Notes: a model not told the origin generated them from the letters alone. 64,000 bases of DNA from Fodinicola acaciae (GCF_010993745.1 NZ_WOTN01000003.1:806001-870000); one strand, 5' to 3'. Counted from the stretch's first letter, positions 45,151 through 54,469 are shown. Numbers and translations are program-made.

Positions 45151-46140
45151 ATGACTGCGACCAGCGCGTGGGGAATCGGCATCGCCACCGTGACCAACGG
45201 CGGCACGGTGCTGGACACCTGGTATCCGAGCCCGGCACTGACCGTCGACGAGCGCGCGGTCCAACAACTCGGCATCGGCGACGGCGGTACGGTCGCGCTG
45301 GACGACGAGCAGGGCGAGGCGATGCTCGGGGTGTCCGGCGACCTGCTCGGCGCCGACCCGCGCCGCGGTGTGCACCGCGACCTGGTCGTCACGCACGTCA
45401 AGGATCTGAGCATCCCGCCGGTCGACACCTACGACGCGTACCTGCGCCTGCACCTGCTCTCACACCGGCTGGTGCGACCGCACGGCCTGTCGATGGACAA
45501 GATCTTCACCGTCCTGTCGACCGTGGTGTGGACCAACATCGGTCCGTGCGCGGTGGAGAAGTTCGAAACCACCCGGCTGCGGCTGCGCGCCGCCGGCACG
45601 CCGGTGCAGGTGTACGGCGTCGACAAGTTTCCGCGGATGACCGACTACGTGGTGCCGTCCGGCGTACGGATCGCCGACGCCGACCGCGTACGCCTCGGCG
45701 CGCACCTGGCCGAAGGCACGGTCGTCATGCACGAGGGTTTCGTGAACTACAACGCCGGCACGCTCGGCGCGTCGATGGTGGAAGGCCGGATTTCCGCCGG
45801 TGTGGTGGTCGGCGACGGGTCCGACATCGGTGGCGGGTCGTCGATCATGGGGACGCTTTCCGGCGGTGGCACGGAAACCATCACGATCGGCCAGCGCTGC
45901 CTGCTCGGCGCCAACGCCGGCATCGGCATCTCGCTCGGCGACGACTGTGTGGTCGAGGCCGGCTGTTATGTGACCGCCGGCACCAAAGTCCTGTTGTCCG
46001 ACGGCCGTGTCGTCAAGGCACGCGAGCTGTCCGGTGCCGCCGGCATGCTTTTCTGGCGCAACTCACAGACCGGCGCGATCGAGGCCCGCGACCGCACCGG
46101 CGCCGGCATCGCTCTCAACGAGGACCTGCACGCGAACTGA
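45151..46140 (+). CDS. dapD: Tetrahydrodipicolinate N-succinyltransferase
   Basis: The 329-residue enzyme succinylates tetrahydrodipicolinate in the DAP/lysine route. The C-terminal left-handed beta-helix ([42 protein letters not shown]) and [29 protein letters not shown] are diagnostic of the actinobacterial DapD type. ATG 45151. The next gene starts within the stop codon (TGATG). Confidence 0.95.
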   Translation: MTATSAWGIGIATVTNGGTVLDTWYPSPALTVDERAVQQLGIGDGGTVALDDEQGEAMLGVSGDLLGADPRRGVHRDLVVTHVKDLSIPPVDTYDAYLRLHLLSHRLVRPHGLSMDKIFTVLSTVVWTNIGPCAVEKFETTRLRLRAAGTPVQVYGVDKFPRMTDYVVPSGVRIADADRVRLGAHLAEGTVVMHEGFVNYNAGTLGASMVEGRISAGVVVGDGSDIGGGSSIMGTLSGGGTETITIGQRCLLGANAGIGISLGDDCVVEAGCYVTAGTKVLLSDGRVVKARELSGAAGMLFWRNSQTGAIEARDRTGAGIALNEDLHAN

Positions 46141-47246
46141 TGGTCAGCGAACAGCGGCGTACGGCGGCGCGACGCGGCAGCGAGCGGTTCCTCCAACTGC
46201 ACGGACAACCGTCGATGTCCGACGACCTCACCGCATTGGCCGCGCTCGCCGGTGACCGGCAGCGCGACACCTACGGCGGCGGCGAGCTGATCGACGAGCT
46301 GGAAGGCCGGCTGGTCGAGCTTTTCGGCACGGAGGCGGCGGTTTTCCTGCCGAGCGGCACGATGGCACAGCAGATCGCGTTGCGTATTTGGGCCGAGGAC
46401 GGCAAAAACGACACCGTGGCCTTGCACGGCCTCAGCCACCTGGAGATCCACGAGCTCGGCGCGGTCTGGGAGATGCATCGCCTGCGGCCGCGGTTTCTCA
46501 CCCGCGAGCCACGCCAGCCGACCGTCGACGACCTGGCCGCGGTCACCGAGCCGCTCGGCAGCGTGACCCTCGAACTTCCGTTGCGGGACGCCGATTTCCT
46601 GCTGCCGACCTGGGACGAGCTGGCCGCTTTCGCCGCGGCCGCCAAGGAACGCGGCACCCGGCTGCACATCGACGGCGCGCGGATCTGGGAAAGCGTGGCA
46701 TATCTCGGCCATCCACTGGCCGAGGTCGCCGCGCTGGCCGACAGCACCTACGTCTCGTTTTACAAGATCCTGCGCGGCATCTCCGGCTCCGCGCTGGTCG
46801 GCCCCGCCGATTTTGTCGCACAGGCACGCCGCTGGCAACGCCGCCACGGCGGCACGCTCGTGACGCAATATCCGGCGTTGCTCGGTGCCTTGCGCGGCCT
46901 CGAAGTCCATCTTCCGCGCGTGCCGGCCTACGTCGAGCACGCTCGCGCTCTCGCCGCACGGCTCGCCGAGGTTCCGGGCGTACGCGTCAACCCGTCGCCC
47001 CCGCACACCAACGGTTTCGTCGTCTACGTCGACCGCGCCGCCGACGACCTCGACGAGGCGACCGTTTCGTACGCGGAGGAACGAAAAACCAGCACCTTCT
47101 CGTGGTCGGCGGCGGCCGTGCCCGGCTGGTCGCGGGCCGAGCTGCACGTCGGCGAGGCCACCATGGCCTGGAAACCCGACGACGTCGCCGGCGTGCTGAC
47201 CGAGATCATCGACCGCGCAGCCACGCACGCATCGCGTCCCCGATGA
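46140..47246 (+). CDS. Threonine aldolase-like PLP enzyme (beta-eliminating lyase family)
   Basis: The 368-residue fold type I PLP enzyme has LPSGTMAQQIALRIW, LHIDGARIWES with the PLP-binding Asp, and the Schiff-base lysine in YVSFYKILRGISGSALVG. Threonine aldolases cleave threonine to glycine and acetaldehyde. ATG 46140 shares its A with the dapD stop, a tight coupling to dapD that I have no pathway explanation for. It overlaps the convergent regulator gene by 41 bases. Confidence 0.87.
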   Translation: MVSEQRRTAARRGSERFLQLHGQPSMSDDLTALAALAGDRQRDTYGGGELIDELEGRLVELFGTEAAVFLPSGTMAQQIALRIWAEDGKNDTVALHGLSHLEIHELGAVWEMHRLRPRFLTREPRQPTVDDLAAVTEPLGSVTLELPLRDADFLLPTWDELAAFAAAAKERGTRLHIDGARIWESVAYLGHPLAEVAALADSTYVSFYKILRGISGSALVGPADFVAQARRWQRRHGGTLVTQYPALLGALRGLEVHLPRVPAYVEHARALAARLAEVPGVRVNPSPPHTNGFVVYVDRAADDLDEATVSYAEERKTSTFSWSAAAVPGWSRAELHVGEATMAWKPDDVAGVLTEIIDRAATHASRPR

Positions 47247-48081
47247 ACGACCGCGACTCCTCCTCGTCCAGCGATCGGCGCCAAAGCTGGACGAAATGGC
47301 TGCCGTACTCGCAAACCTGGTCGCGGTCCTGGATGAACCGGAATCCGGCGTGCGTCTCCACGTGCACGACGGTGTCCAGCTCCTCGTCGAACACCAGCAA
47401 AGCCCACATGCACGTACTCGCGAAAACCGGAGCGGCCGAGAACGGCAGGACCCGCAACGCCACGTGCTCCGGCAACGTCAACAACGCCGCCAGCTGCTCG
47501 TGCACGATCCGGCCCGACCCGACGAACTGGTGGACGGCACACTCGTGCATCACCGCCTCCAGCCGCAACGGCTCGCGGTCCCGGCGCGCCAGCACTTCCT
47601 GTCGCCGTAACCGAAGTTTCACCAGCTGGTCGATGTCCTCCGCGCTGCGCCACGGCTCGATGGAGCGGTAAAGCGCGCGAGCGTACGCCTCGGTCTGCAA
47701 CAGCGCCGGGACGAACGGGATCGTGTAGATCCTGGCGACCACGGCCTCCGACTCGTATTCGACGTGCGTCTTGAGATCTGACGCGAAACCGCTGTCGTCG
47801 TACCGATAACCGCTCCACCACGCGGTCTGTGTGGTGGAGCGGGCCCACCGCATGAGGTTGCCGGCCTCCGGAGTGCCATCGACGCGATACAGCCGGATGA
47901 GATCGCGTACGTCCCTGGCCTGCGGATTGCCCTGCGCGTTCTCCAAACGCGACAGTTTCGACTTGCTGATCATCAGCTCGTCGGCGACCTCGGTCAGGCT
48001 GAGCCCAGCCGACTCGCGCAGCCGGCGAAGCGCCGCGGCCAGCCGGCGGCGCGGAATGATCGGGCCAGTGACCGATGGCAC
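47206..48081 (-). CDS. XRE-family regulator with DUF5753 domain
   Basis: The 291-residue protein has an N-terminal HTH (LRESAGLSLTEVADELMISKSKLSRLENAQG, ARDVRDLIRLYRV) and the actinobacterial DUF5753 domain (FVPALLQTEAYARALYRS, VMHECAVHQFVG, FSAAPVFASTCMWALLVFDE). GTG 48081 was chosen to fit the HTH start VTGPIIPRRRLAAALRRL. Members often pair with a DUF397 protein, but the neighbour here is a small membrane peptide and a paralogue at 48.4-49.3 kb. Confidence 0.9.
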   Translation of the reverse strand: MPSVTGPIIPRRRLAAALRRLRESAGLSLTEVADELMISKSKLSRLENAQGNPQARDVRDLIRLYRVDGTPEAGNLMRWARSTTQTAWWSGYRYDDSGFASDLKTHVEYESEAVVARIYTIPFVPALLQTEAYARALYRSIEPWRSAEDIDQLVKLRLRRQEVLARRDREPLRLEAVMHECAVHQFVGSGRIVHEQLAALLTLPEHVALRVLPFSAAPVFASTCMWALLVFDEELDTVVHVETHAGFRFIQDRDQVCEYGSHFVQLWRRSLDEEESRSFIGDAMRAWLRGR

Positions 48082-48289
48082 GGGTCGCCTCCGCGGGGAA
48101 TGGCCCCGGTCACGACGCTGTCCACTGGGAACCGTTGACGCCTTCGTTGCCATTGTCGCAAACACGCGGATGGGAATCCCAACTTCGGCTCACCGCGGGC
48201 CATCGCCGTCGTCGGTGTGCCATCATCGGCAGCATGCCGCCCATGTCGGCCGGCCCCTCATCCGCTCGGACAGTTTTGGGGAAACCGCC

Positions 48290-48388
48290 ATGAAAATCTT
48301 CGCAGACCTGACGTCCCTGCTCAAGCTCGCCGGCATGTTCCTGTTGGCCGGCCTGATCCTCGGCGCCGCCCTCGGCATCTACGCGTGA
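48290..48388 (+). CDS. Small single-helix membrane peptide, 32 aa
   Basis: The 32-codon frame encodes a positively charged start (MKIFADLTSLLKLAG) and one membrane helix (LAGMFLLAGLILGAALGIYA) ending TGA at 48388. GGGGAAA lies 8 bases upstream of the ATG, a reasonable ribosome site. It sits on the plus strand between two DUF5753 regulators transcribed from the other strand. I do not recognise a family; small toxic or signalling peptides look similar, but this is not evidence of that. Confidence 0.55.
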   Translation: MKIFADLTSLLKLAGMFLLAGLILGAALGIYA

Positions 48389-48403
48389 GTTTGATGCGAG
48401 CCC

Positions 48404-49297
48404 TCACCACCGTCCAGCCGCGGAGTCCAGCATCCCCCGCGTGTCCTGTTGGCCGAGGGCTCGCCGCCACAGCTCGGAGAAATGCCGTTGGTATTGCCTG
48501 ACCTGCCCTGACGACTCGATGTGACGAACACCGGCGTGCGTTTCGATCAGCACGACATCGCGGTCGAGAGAGTCGCCGAACTCGAAATGTGTCCACGCGC
48601 AGGTGATGGTGAACACCGGCAAGGCGTTGAACGGCAATATCCGTAGCTCCACGTTCGCGTTTTCGTTCTGGCGGATCAGATGCTCGAACTGTTCACGCAT
48701 GATCTCCGGTGATCCAACCAACTGATGGACCGCGGTCTCGTGCATGACCGCGGTCAGATGCAGCGGCTCGGGATCGCGCTCCTTCAAGACTTCCTGGCGT
48801 CGGAGAAGAGAGCGTACGACTCGTTCGACACCTTCACTGCCACGCCAAGGCTCCACGGATCGATGGAGCGCACGTGCGTACGCCTCGGTTTGTAGCAAAC
48901 CAGGCACGAACGAGGCCGCGTAGACCCGCGCCACGTCGGCGTTGGACTCGTGCGCGACGCGTAGCTCGGACTCGTACGCGATGTGTGCGTCGAGCCCGGA
49001 TGTGAAGCCTGTGCTGTCGTAGTCATAGTCGGTCCACCAGTCTTGCTGACGAGCGGCATAGGTCCATCGCATGAGCCTGCCGGCATCCGGCTTCGTCACC
49101 TCGTAAAACCGAAGAAGGTCGCGCACGTCGCGGGCCTGTGGACTGCCTTGCGCGTTTTCCAGGCGAGACAGCTTCGAGGTGCTGATCATCAGCTCCTCCG
49201 CTACTCGCTCCAAGCTGAAACCGCGCCGCTCTCGGAACTCACGGAGTGCGTTACCCAGCTTCTGCCGTCTGACGATCGGCCCCGGCGCGGTCACCAT
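48404..49297 (-). CDS. XRE-family regulator with DUF5753 domain (paralogue)
   Basis: The 297-residue protein is a close paralogue of the 47.2-48.1 kb regulator: HTH FRERRGFSLERVAEELMISTSKLSRLENAQG and DUF5753 FVPGLLQTEAYARALHRS, VMHETAVHQLVG, HFEFGDSLDRDVVLIETHAG. ATG 49297. The only DUF397 gene in the window is 5 kb away at 54.7-54.9 kb. Gene duplication with a membrane peptide between the copies is notable. Confidence 0.9.
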   Translation of the reverse strand: MVTAPGPIVRRQKLGNALREFRERRGFSLERVAEELMISTSKLSRLENAQGSPQARDVRDLLRFYEVTKPDAGRLMRWTYAARQQDWWTDYDYDSTGFTSGLDAHIAYESELRVAHESNADVARVYAASFVPGLLQTEAYARALHRSVEPWRGSEGVERVVRSLLRRQEVLKERDPEPLHLTAVMHETAVHQLVGSPEIMREQFEHLIRQNENANVELRILPFNALPVFTITCAWTHFEFGDSLDRDVVLIETHAGVRHIESSGQVRQYQRHFSELWRRALGQQDTRGMLDSAAGRW

Positions 49298-49383
49298 CGG
49301 CGTGCCTCCATGTGGGTGCGCACACGCGAGAATGTCTTACCCGGAGCCTACGGGGCCGATCGTGCCGGTGTGCTCGATTCCGG

Positions 49384-50430
49384 TCAGGCCACCGCGCGGT
49401 CGCCGAGGGGGCGGCGCCGCAGGGCGGCGTTGGACAGTGAGTCCGGAGTCCAGGTGACCGGATACAGGTCGGTGCCGGGTGGGACGATTTCGTCGATACG
49501 GTCCAAAGTCGCGTCGTCCAGCGTCACCGCGGCGCCTTTGAGCACGCTGTCCAGATGCTCCATCGTGCGCGGGCCGGTGATCACCGAGGTGACCGCCGGA
49601 TGCGTGGCGGCGAATGCGACGGCGAGCTGCGGCAGCGTACAACCGATGCCGTCGGCGAGCTCGATCAGCTGCTCGACCGCGTCGAGTTTCACCACGTTCT
49701 CCGGGACGGACGGGTCAAACCAGTGGGGCCGCAACGCGGCGCGACCGGAGGTCAGGTCGATGTCCTGGCCTTTGCGGATCCTGCCGGTGAGGAAACCGCC
49801 GGCCAGCGGGCTCCAGGTGATCACCCCCATGCCGTACTGCTGGCAGGTCGGCAGCACCGAGCGCTCGATCCCCCGCGCCAGCACCGAATACGGCGGCTGC
49901 TCGGTGCGAAAGCGCATCAGGCCGCGGCGCTCGGACACGTTGTGCGCCTCGACGATCCGCTCGGCCGGGAAGGTCGAGCAGCCGAATGCCCGGATTTTTC
50001 CTTGCTGGACAAGGTCGGTCAGCGTCCAGAGGGTTTCCTCGATGTCGGTTTTCGCATCCGGACGGTGGATCTGGTAGAGATCGATGTAGTCCGTCCCGAG
50101 CCGGCGCAGGCTTTCCTCGACCTCGCGTACGATCCAGCGCCGCGAGTTGCCGCTGAGGTTGCGCCATTCGTCGCCGAGCGGAAAATGCACCTTGGTCGCC
50201 AACACGACGTCGTCGCGGCGGTCTTTCAGTGCCTTGCCGACGATTTCCTCGGACTCGCCGGTGGAATACATGTCGGCGGTGTCGACGAAGTTGATGCCCT
50301 GGTCGAGTGCGGCGTGGATGATGCGGATGCTGTCGTCATGGTCGGGGTTGCCGACGAAGCCGAACATCATGGCGCCGAGGCAGTAGGCACTCACCTCGAT
50401 GCCGGTGCCGCCGAGTACGCGGTATCGCAC
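49384..50430 (-). CDS. Aldo/keto reductase
   Basis: The 348-residue (beta/alpha)8 protein has the catalytic tetrad layout NFVDTADMYSTGESEEIVGKAL, VVLATKVHF and LYQIHRPD, and NADPH-binding sequence near the end (AVTSVITGPRTMEHLDSVLK). It reduces aldehydes or ketones. GTG 50430 has AAGGAG eight bases upstream. It is divergent from a MerR regulator with a shared 62-base spacer, so it is the probable target. Confidence 0.9.
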   Translation of the reverse strand: MRYRVLGGTGIEVSAYCLGAMMFGFVGNPDHDDSIRIIHAALDQGINFVDTADMYSTGESEEIVGKALKDRRDDVVLATKVHFPLGDEWRNLSGNSRRWIVREVEESLRRLGTDYIDLYQIHRPDAKTDIEETLWTLTDLVQQGKIRAFGCSTFPAERIVEAHNVSERRGLMRFRTEQPPYSVLARGIERSVLPTCQQYGMGVITWSPLAGGFLTGRIRKGQDIDLTSGRAALRPHWFDPSVPENVVKLDAVEQLIELADGIGCTLPQLAVAFAATHPAVTSVITGPRTMEHLDSVLKGAAVTLDDATLDRIDEIVPPGTDLYPVTWTPDSLSNAALRRRPLGDRAVA

Positions 50431-50479
50431 GGATTTGCTCCTTGAGATCGGGTTGATCGCGCGCACCGACGGTAGAAGC

Positions 50480-50493
50480 TAGAGTCGGCTCTA
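50480..50493. promoter_or_regulatory. MerR-type operator between aldo/keto reductase and merR
   Basis: TAGAG-TCGG-CTCTA is an inverted repeat at 50480-50493 that touches the MerR start codon (its last base is the A of the ATG). Dyads of this kind lie in stretched promoters controlled by MerR proteins; here it would serve both divergent genes. Confidence 0.6.
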
Positions 50494-50936
50494 TGTCAAG
50501 CGAAACCTGGCTGAGCATCGGTGAGGTCGCCGAGCGCACCGGCCTGAGCGTGCACGCGCTGCGGTTCTACGAGCGCGAGGGGATCTTCGCCGACGCCGTA
50601 CGGCGCGGGTCCAACGGACGGCGGCTCTACAGCGAGGACGACGTGGAGTGGCTGCACATCTGCACCAAGTTTCGCGCCTCCGGCATGCCGCTGGACACCA
50701 TCCGGCAATACGTCGACCTGGTCCGGCAAGGCGGCGGCAACGAGCATGAACGGCTGGCTTTGCTCAAGCAACACCAGCAAAACGTCGTCGCGCAGATCGA
50801 GGAACTGAAGACCTGCCTGGACGTGATCACCTACAAAGTCAACGTATACGAGGAATATCTGGCGCGCGGCACGGCCGACCGGCTCTGGACGACGACTCCG
50901 CTGACCGACGATCCGGACGTCTGCGACACCGCCTGA
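50493..50936 (+). CDS. MerR-family transcriptional regulator
   Basis: The 147-residue protein has the MerR winged-helix start (LSIGEVAERTGLSVHALRFYEREGIF), RLYSEDDVEWLHICTKFRASGMPLDTIRQYV and a coiled-coil dimerisation helix. There are Cys residues at about 107 and 144, but not the SoxR cluster spacing. It probably regulates the divergent aldo/keto reductase. ATG 50493; no ribosome site is visible, suggesting a leaderless transcript. Confidence 0.88.
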   Translation: MSSETWLSIGEVAERTGLSVHALRFYEREGIFADAVRRGSNGRRLYSEDDVEWLHICTKFRASGMPLDTIRQYVDLVRQGGGNEHERLALLKQHQQNVVAQIEELKTCLDVITYKVNVYEEYLARGTADRLWTTTPLTDDPDVCDTA

Positions 50937-50964
50937 TCCTAGAGGTCGCGCAGATAGGGGCCTC

Positions 50965-51774
50965 TTATGGCGGGCTGAGCACGGTCAGCATTTGCTGGAG
51001 CTTCCAGGGCCGGCGGCCCCAGGCGGCGAGTTTTCCTTCCACCAGCGGCTTCCAGATGCCCTGCCGGCTCATGAAAAGCAACATGAGGGCCACCGGGTCG
51101 ACGCTGATGTGAGCGTCGACGTCGCTCGCGCCTCCTGCGTGCAACGTCAGCGAACCCTGGTCGAAGGCCATCAGCGTACGTCCGCCGCCACGCAGACGCA
51201 GGTCCACGCGAGCGCGGAAGGACGCGGCTTTTCCCTGATCCACGAAGGCGGTCGGCGAAAGGGCCGAGATCAGCACCAAAGCGCCGTTTTCGACGGTGAG
51301 CAGAGCGTGCTCACGCCGTATCGACCAACCGCGTCCGGTGCTTTTGGCGATGTCGTGGCCATGGATCAGGCACTCGTTGAGCAGGTGGCACGCCACCGCC
51401 GACGGTGGCAGGCGAGTGCCCTGCAGCCAGTCGACAGTGGCTGACCGCGAACGGGACGCCACGTCGTCGAACTCGTCGGCCAGCGTGACGATGCGATCGG
51501 CGAGCCTGGCCGGGTCTCGTTCGCCGTCCTCGGCCAGGAGTTTCCCGGTGGCCTCGGCGATTCCGGCCTTCGTCACGACGGCCCGCGGGACCGGCCGTCC
51601 GGCGATGGCGTCGGTGTCGACGCGCAGGACATGCGTCAGGTGAGCCGCGACCTCACCGACCGTCCAGGTGCCCACCGACGCGGCGTTGGCGTCCGGGATG
51701 TCGCGTACGAGCGCGGCCAGCCGCGGCACGACTTCGCGCACCGCCGTACGCACGCCGGCCATGGTGTCGGTCAT
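50965..51774 (-). CDS. Maleylpyruvate isomerase/mycothiol-dependent family protein with SCP2-like domain
   Basis: The 269-residue protein has an N-terminal DinB/MDMPI-type four-helix domain (VGTWTVGEVAAHLTHVLRVD, HLLNECLIHGHDIAKSTGRGW with metal-ligand His residues) and a C-terminal SCP2-like domain (FRARVDLRLRGGGRTLMAF). Related proteins act as mycothiol-dependent transferases. ATG 51774 overlaps the TfoX gene by ATGA. The substrate is unknown. Confidence 0.8.
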   Translation of the reverse strand: MTDTMAGVRTAVREVVPRLAALVRDIPDANAASVGTWTVGEVAAHLTHVLRVDTDAIAGRPVPRAVVTKAGIAEATGKLLAEDGERDPARLADRIVTLADEFDDVASRSRSATVDWLQGTRLPPSAVACHLLNECLIHGHDIAKSTGRGWSIRREHALLTVENGALVLISALSPTAFVDQGKAASFRARVDLRLRGGGRTLMAFDQGSLTLHAGGASDVDAHISVDPVALMLLFMSRQGIWKPLVEGKLAAWGRRPWKLQQMLTVLSPP

Positions 51775-52115
51775 CGCTTCCTTCCGCTGGCGCGCGCGTC
51801 TTTGGCCGCGGCCGTGCCGACGGCGACCCAATGCGAAAGCTGGCGCTTGGTGCGCAGGCTGTCGCCGTCGACGTACAACCAGCCGCAGACCACCCGGCCT
51901 TTCATCTCCATCGGCCGCGCGGTGGTGGTCGCGACGAGCTCGTCGGCGCGCACCGGATCGGCCCGCACCAACAGGCCACCTTTGCCGCTCGCCGCCACCG
52001 CCAGCTTGCCGCCGACGAGGAAGGCGAGTCCGCCAAACATCGGCTGCTCGGTCACCGGCGAGCCATCGGCCAGCAGCTCTCGGATCCGGTCGGCCAGCTG
52101 CACGTCGTACGCCAT
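51771..52115 (-). CDS. TfoX N-terminal domain protein
   Basis: The 114-residue protein matches the TfoX-N fold (RIRELLADGSPVTEQPMFGGLAFLVGGKLAVAA, KGRVVCGWLYV). In actinobacteria such proteins are of unknown role. AAGGAG spaces better to ATG 52115 (5 bases) than to ATG 52118. It shares four bases with both neighbours, forming a three-gene unit with the dehalogenase-like hydrolase. Confidence 0.82.
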   Translation of the reverse strand: MAYDVQLADRIRELLADGSPVTEQPMFGGLAFLVGGKLAVAASGKGGLLVRADPVRADELVATTTARPMEMKGRVVCGWLYVDGDSLRTKRQLSHWVAVGTAAAKDARASGRKR

Positions 52116-52993
52116 CATGACTCCTTCGCGAACACCGAACGCCACTCGCGGACCGCCGCCGCGAACTCCTCCGGCGCGTCGGACTGCACGAAGTGTCCGG
52201 CGCCTTCGACAATCACGGTGCGGTGGTCGGCGAAGGTGCGTTCCCAACGCTCGCGCTCCTTGGCGCGGAAGGCGAAGTCGGCGTCACCCCACACGATGAG
52301 CGCCGGAAGCGAGGCGAGATCCGCCAGTCCGGCCTCGACCTCGGCGAGAAACGCATGGCTGGCGGTGATACGCCGCGGCAGCACGGCCGACGCATGACGC
52401 CGGTCGTACGTGCCAAGCGCGCCTCGGTAGTGCGCCATTTCGCCGGCGGTCGGCTTTCGCCGCCGGTGGCCGGCCGGGACCATCGCGTTGACGAGGACGT
52501 TGAACCGCCGGGTCAGCTCGCGCCCGACCGGCCCGCCCAGCAGGCGGGACGCCAGCTCGATGGGAAGGTCGCCGCTGACCGGCCAGGCCCAGGTGTTGGC
52601 CAGGACCAGGCGTACGAACCGGTCCAGCCGCCGCTGGGCCGCGGACAGGCCGATCGGACCTCCCCAGTCGTGCGCGACGAGGGTGACGTCCGACAGGTCC
52701 AGGTGATCGATGAAGTCCACGACGACCGCGGCGTGCTCCTCCGGCAGATAGCGGTAGTCCGGCGCCGCCGACGACAGGCCGAAACCGGGATAGTCGAGCG
52801 CGACGCAGCGGAACTCGTCGCGCAGTGCGCCTATCACCTCGCGATAGTCGAACGACCAGGTCGGGTTGCCGTGCAGCAGCAACAACGCCGGGCCCGATCC
52901 TTCGTCGACGTAGTGAACCGTGTGCCCGCCGAGGTCGACGAAGCGGCTCTCGTACGGGAAAAGCTCGTCGTCCACCCACTCCGGTCTGATCAT
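52115..52993 (-). CDS. Haloalkane dehalogenase-like alpha/beta hydrolase
   Basis: The 292-residue protein has HGNPTWSF (oxyanion region with the halide-type Asn/Trp), an Asp nucleophile in LVAHDWGGPIG with Trp directly after it, an acid in VWGDADFAF and the base His in GAGHFVQSDAPEEF. These are the haloalkane dehalogenase features, so it may hydrolyse halogenated alkanes, though epoxide hydrolase relatives share part of this. ATG 52993; divergent from the HxlR gene. Confidence 0.82.
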   Translation of the reverse strand: MIRPEWVDDELFPYESRFVDLGGHTVHYVDEGSGPALLLLHGNPTWSFDYREVIGALRDEFRCVALDYPGFGLSSAAPDYRYLPEEHAAVVVDFIDHLDLSDVTLVAHDWGGPIGLSAAQRRLDRFVRLVLANTWAWPVSGDLPIELASRLLGGPVGRELTRRFNVLVNAMVPAGHRRRKPTAGEMAHYRGALGTYDRRHASAVLPRRITASHAFLAEVEAGLADLASLPALIVWGDADFAFRAKERERWERTFADHRTVIVEGAGHFVQSDAPEEFAAAVREWRSVFAKES

Positions 52994-53001
52994 CTCTTAC
53001 A

Positions 53002-53023
53002 AATATCAAGCGCGGTTGATATT
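53002..53023. promoter_or_regulatory. HxlR operator candidate
   Basis: AATATCAA-N6-TTGATATT (53002-53009, 53016-53023) is a perfect dyad in the 38-base space between the dehalogenase-like gene and the HxlR gene. Its A/T-rich makeup stands out from the surrounding GC-rich DNA. Binding would shut off both divergent genes. Confidence 0.7.
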
Positions 53024-53031
53024 GTAAAGCT

Positions 53032-53664
53032 GTGAGTCGAAGCTATCGCCAGTACTGCGGCCTCGCGCGGGCCCTCGATGTCGTCGGCGACCGGTGGAAC
53101 CTGCTGATCGTTCGTCAACTGTTGATCGCACCGGCTCGCTATCGCGAGCTGCTGGACGGCCTGCCCGGAGTGGCCACGAACCTGCTCGCCGACCGCCTCC
53201 GCGACCTCGAGGCCGCCGGAGTGGTCGAGCGGCGGCTGGCCGAGGACGCCAATGCCGCCGTGTACGCGCTGACGCCTTGGGGTGCCGAGTTGCGCGGGCC
53301 GATCGAGGGCCTGGTCCGCTGGTCCACACCGCTGATGGTGACCGGGCCGGCCGACGACGACTACTTCCGCGCCGACTGGCTCGTCGTACCTCTCCGGGCC
53401 CTGCTCAAGGGATCGTCGCGCCGGTCGTCGACGGTGGGGATCGCGGTCGACGACGAGCTCGTGCAGGTGCGGACGACACGCTCAGGCGTCGAGGTGCGTC
53501 CGCACGACGGTGGCGAGCTCGACGCGGTCGTACGCGCTGACGGCGCGATCGTCCTCGGCCTCGCGGCCGGTGTGCTCAGCCTCGACACACCAGGACTCGT
53601 GGAGATCGAAGGCGACGAAGCCGCCGTACGATCCCTTTTCGGCCAACAAAAAGGCGACCGCTGA
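53032..53664 (+). CDS. HxlR-family transcriptional regulator
   Basis: The 210-residue protein has the HxlR winged-helix core: CGLARALDVVGDRWNLLIVRQLLI, RYRELLDGLPGVATNLLADRLRDLEAAGVV and ALTPWGAELRG. The C-terminal 100 residues form an extra SCP2-like domain. GTG 53032. It is divergent from and probably represses the dehalogenase-TfoX-MDMPI unit through the adjacent dyad. Confidence 0.88.
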   Translation: MSRSYRQYCGLARALDVVGDRWNLLIVRQLLIAPARYRELLDGLPGVATNLLADRLRDLEAAGVVERRLAEDANAAVYALTPWGAELRGPIEGLVRWSTPLMVTGPADDDYFRADWLVVPLRALLKGSSRRSSTVGIAVDDELVQVRTTRSGVEVRPHDGGELDAVVRADGAIVLGLAAGVLSLDTPGLVEIEGDEAAVRSLFGQQKGDR

Positions 53665-53682
53665 CCATCGGCATGACGGTCG

Positions 53683-54469
53683 CTACTGCTTGGGTCGACG
53701 CGGCTTGCGAGAGGTGCGCTGGGTGTCATATCGGGCGCCAAAGCCGGGGTCGAGCGACCGACTTCCGGTCTCAGGCGACGGCGTGGACCTCGCGGACGTG
53801 GATCGCCGCAGGGCCGCGTCGGCTCGCTCCCGCAGGCTGGTCGTGCGTCGCGCGGTCTCGGCATCGAGTGGCGGGTTGAGCGGCTCGACGAGCGGCGACA
53901 GGAACTCGCGCATGCGCGGCGTTTTCGGGTCCACGTTGGAAAGGATCGATGCCTGAACGTTGGCCTTGGGATCCATCCGTTCCCAGGCGACATGCCAGCC
54001 GGCGTCGTGCGCGAGTTGTCGGAGAAAACGCGCGCTGCGTACGTCCGTTGCCTTCTCGGAACGGGTGCAGGTTGTTGAGGTTGGCCAGATGTTCGGCCGC
54101 CGCGGCGACGAACTGTTCGTGGCCGAGACCGCGCAGGTGGTTCTGCGCGCGGATCTGGCCGAACAGGTAGTCGGCGGCCTGCGGGATCAGCGTGTGCGGC
54201 AGGAACTGCGTGCTGCCTTAGGCGATCTCGACCGTCCGCACCTGTCCGGCCCAGGGATACACCTTGCCGAAGATCCGCTTGTGGATCGCACACAGGTGCG
54301 CGAGGTCGAAGTTGCCAGCCAACGGCTGGCGATCCAACCGGATCATGGCTACGCGCGTCAGCTCGGTCTCGATCTGCGTCAGAACGGCCGGATCGCGCTC
54401 GTCCAGCAGGTTTCGGAGTGTTCGCGTGCCGGGGTAGCAGAACGGATCCTGCAACCCCGGCGCGGTCAT
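53683..54469 (-). pseudogene. Fic-domain toxin gene broken by a stop codon and a frameshift
   Basis: The start encodes the Fic N-terminal part (AGNFDLAHLCAIHKRIFGKVYPWAGQVRTVEIA). An in-frame TAA at 54218-54220 then interrupts it. The same frame continues with FLPHTLIPQAADYLFG and the active-site HPFREGNGRTQR, the AMP-transfer motif HPFx(D/E)GNGR. A run of four A at 54025-54028 (one base too many) then shifts the frame, and LRQLAHDAGWHVAWERMDPK resumes in the next frame to 53683. Two separate lesions show decay rather than one sequencing error. ATG 54469 overlaps the antitoxin stop (ATGA). Confidence 0.82.

Noticed and set aside
54218-54469. Treating the 83-residue Fic fragment as a complete small protein
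   Set aside because: The same frame continues after the stop with the Fic active site, so it is the front part of a broken gene.
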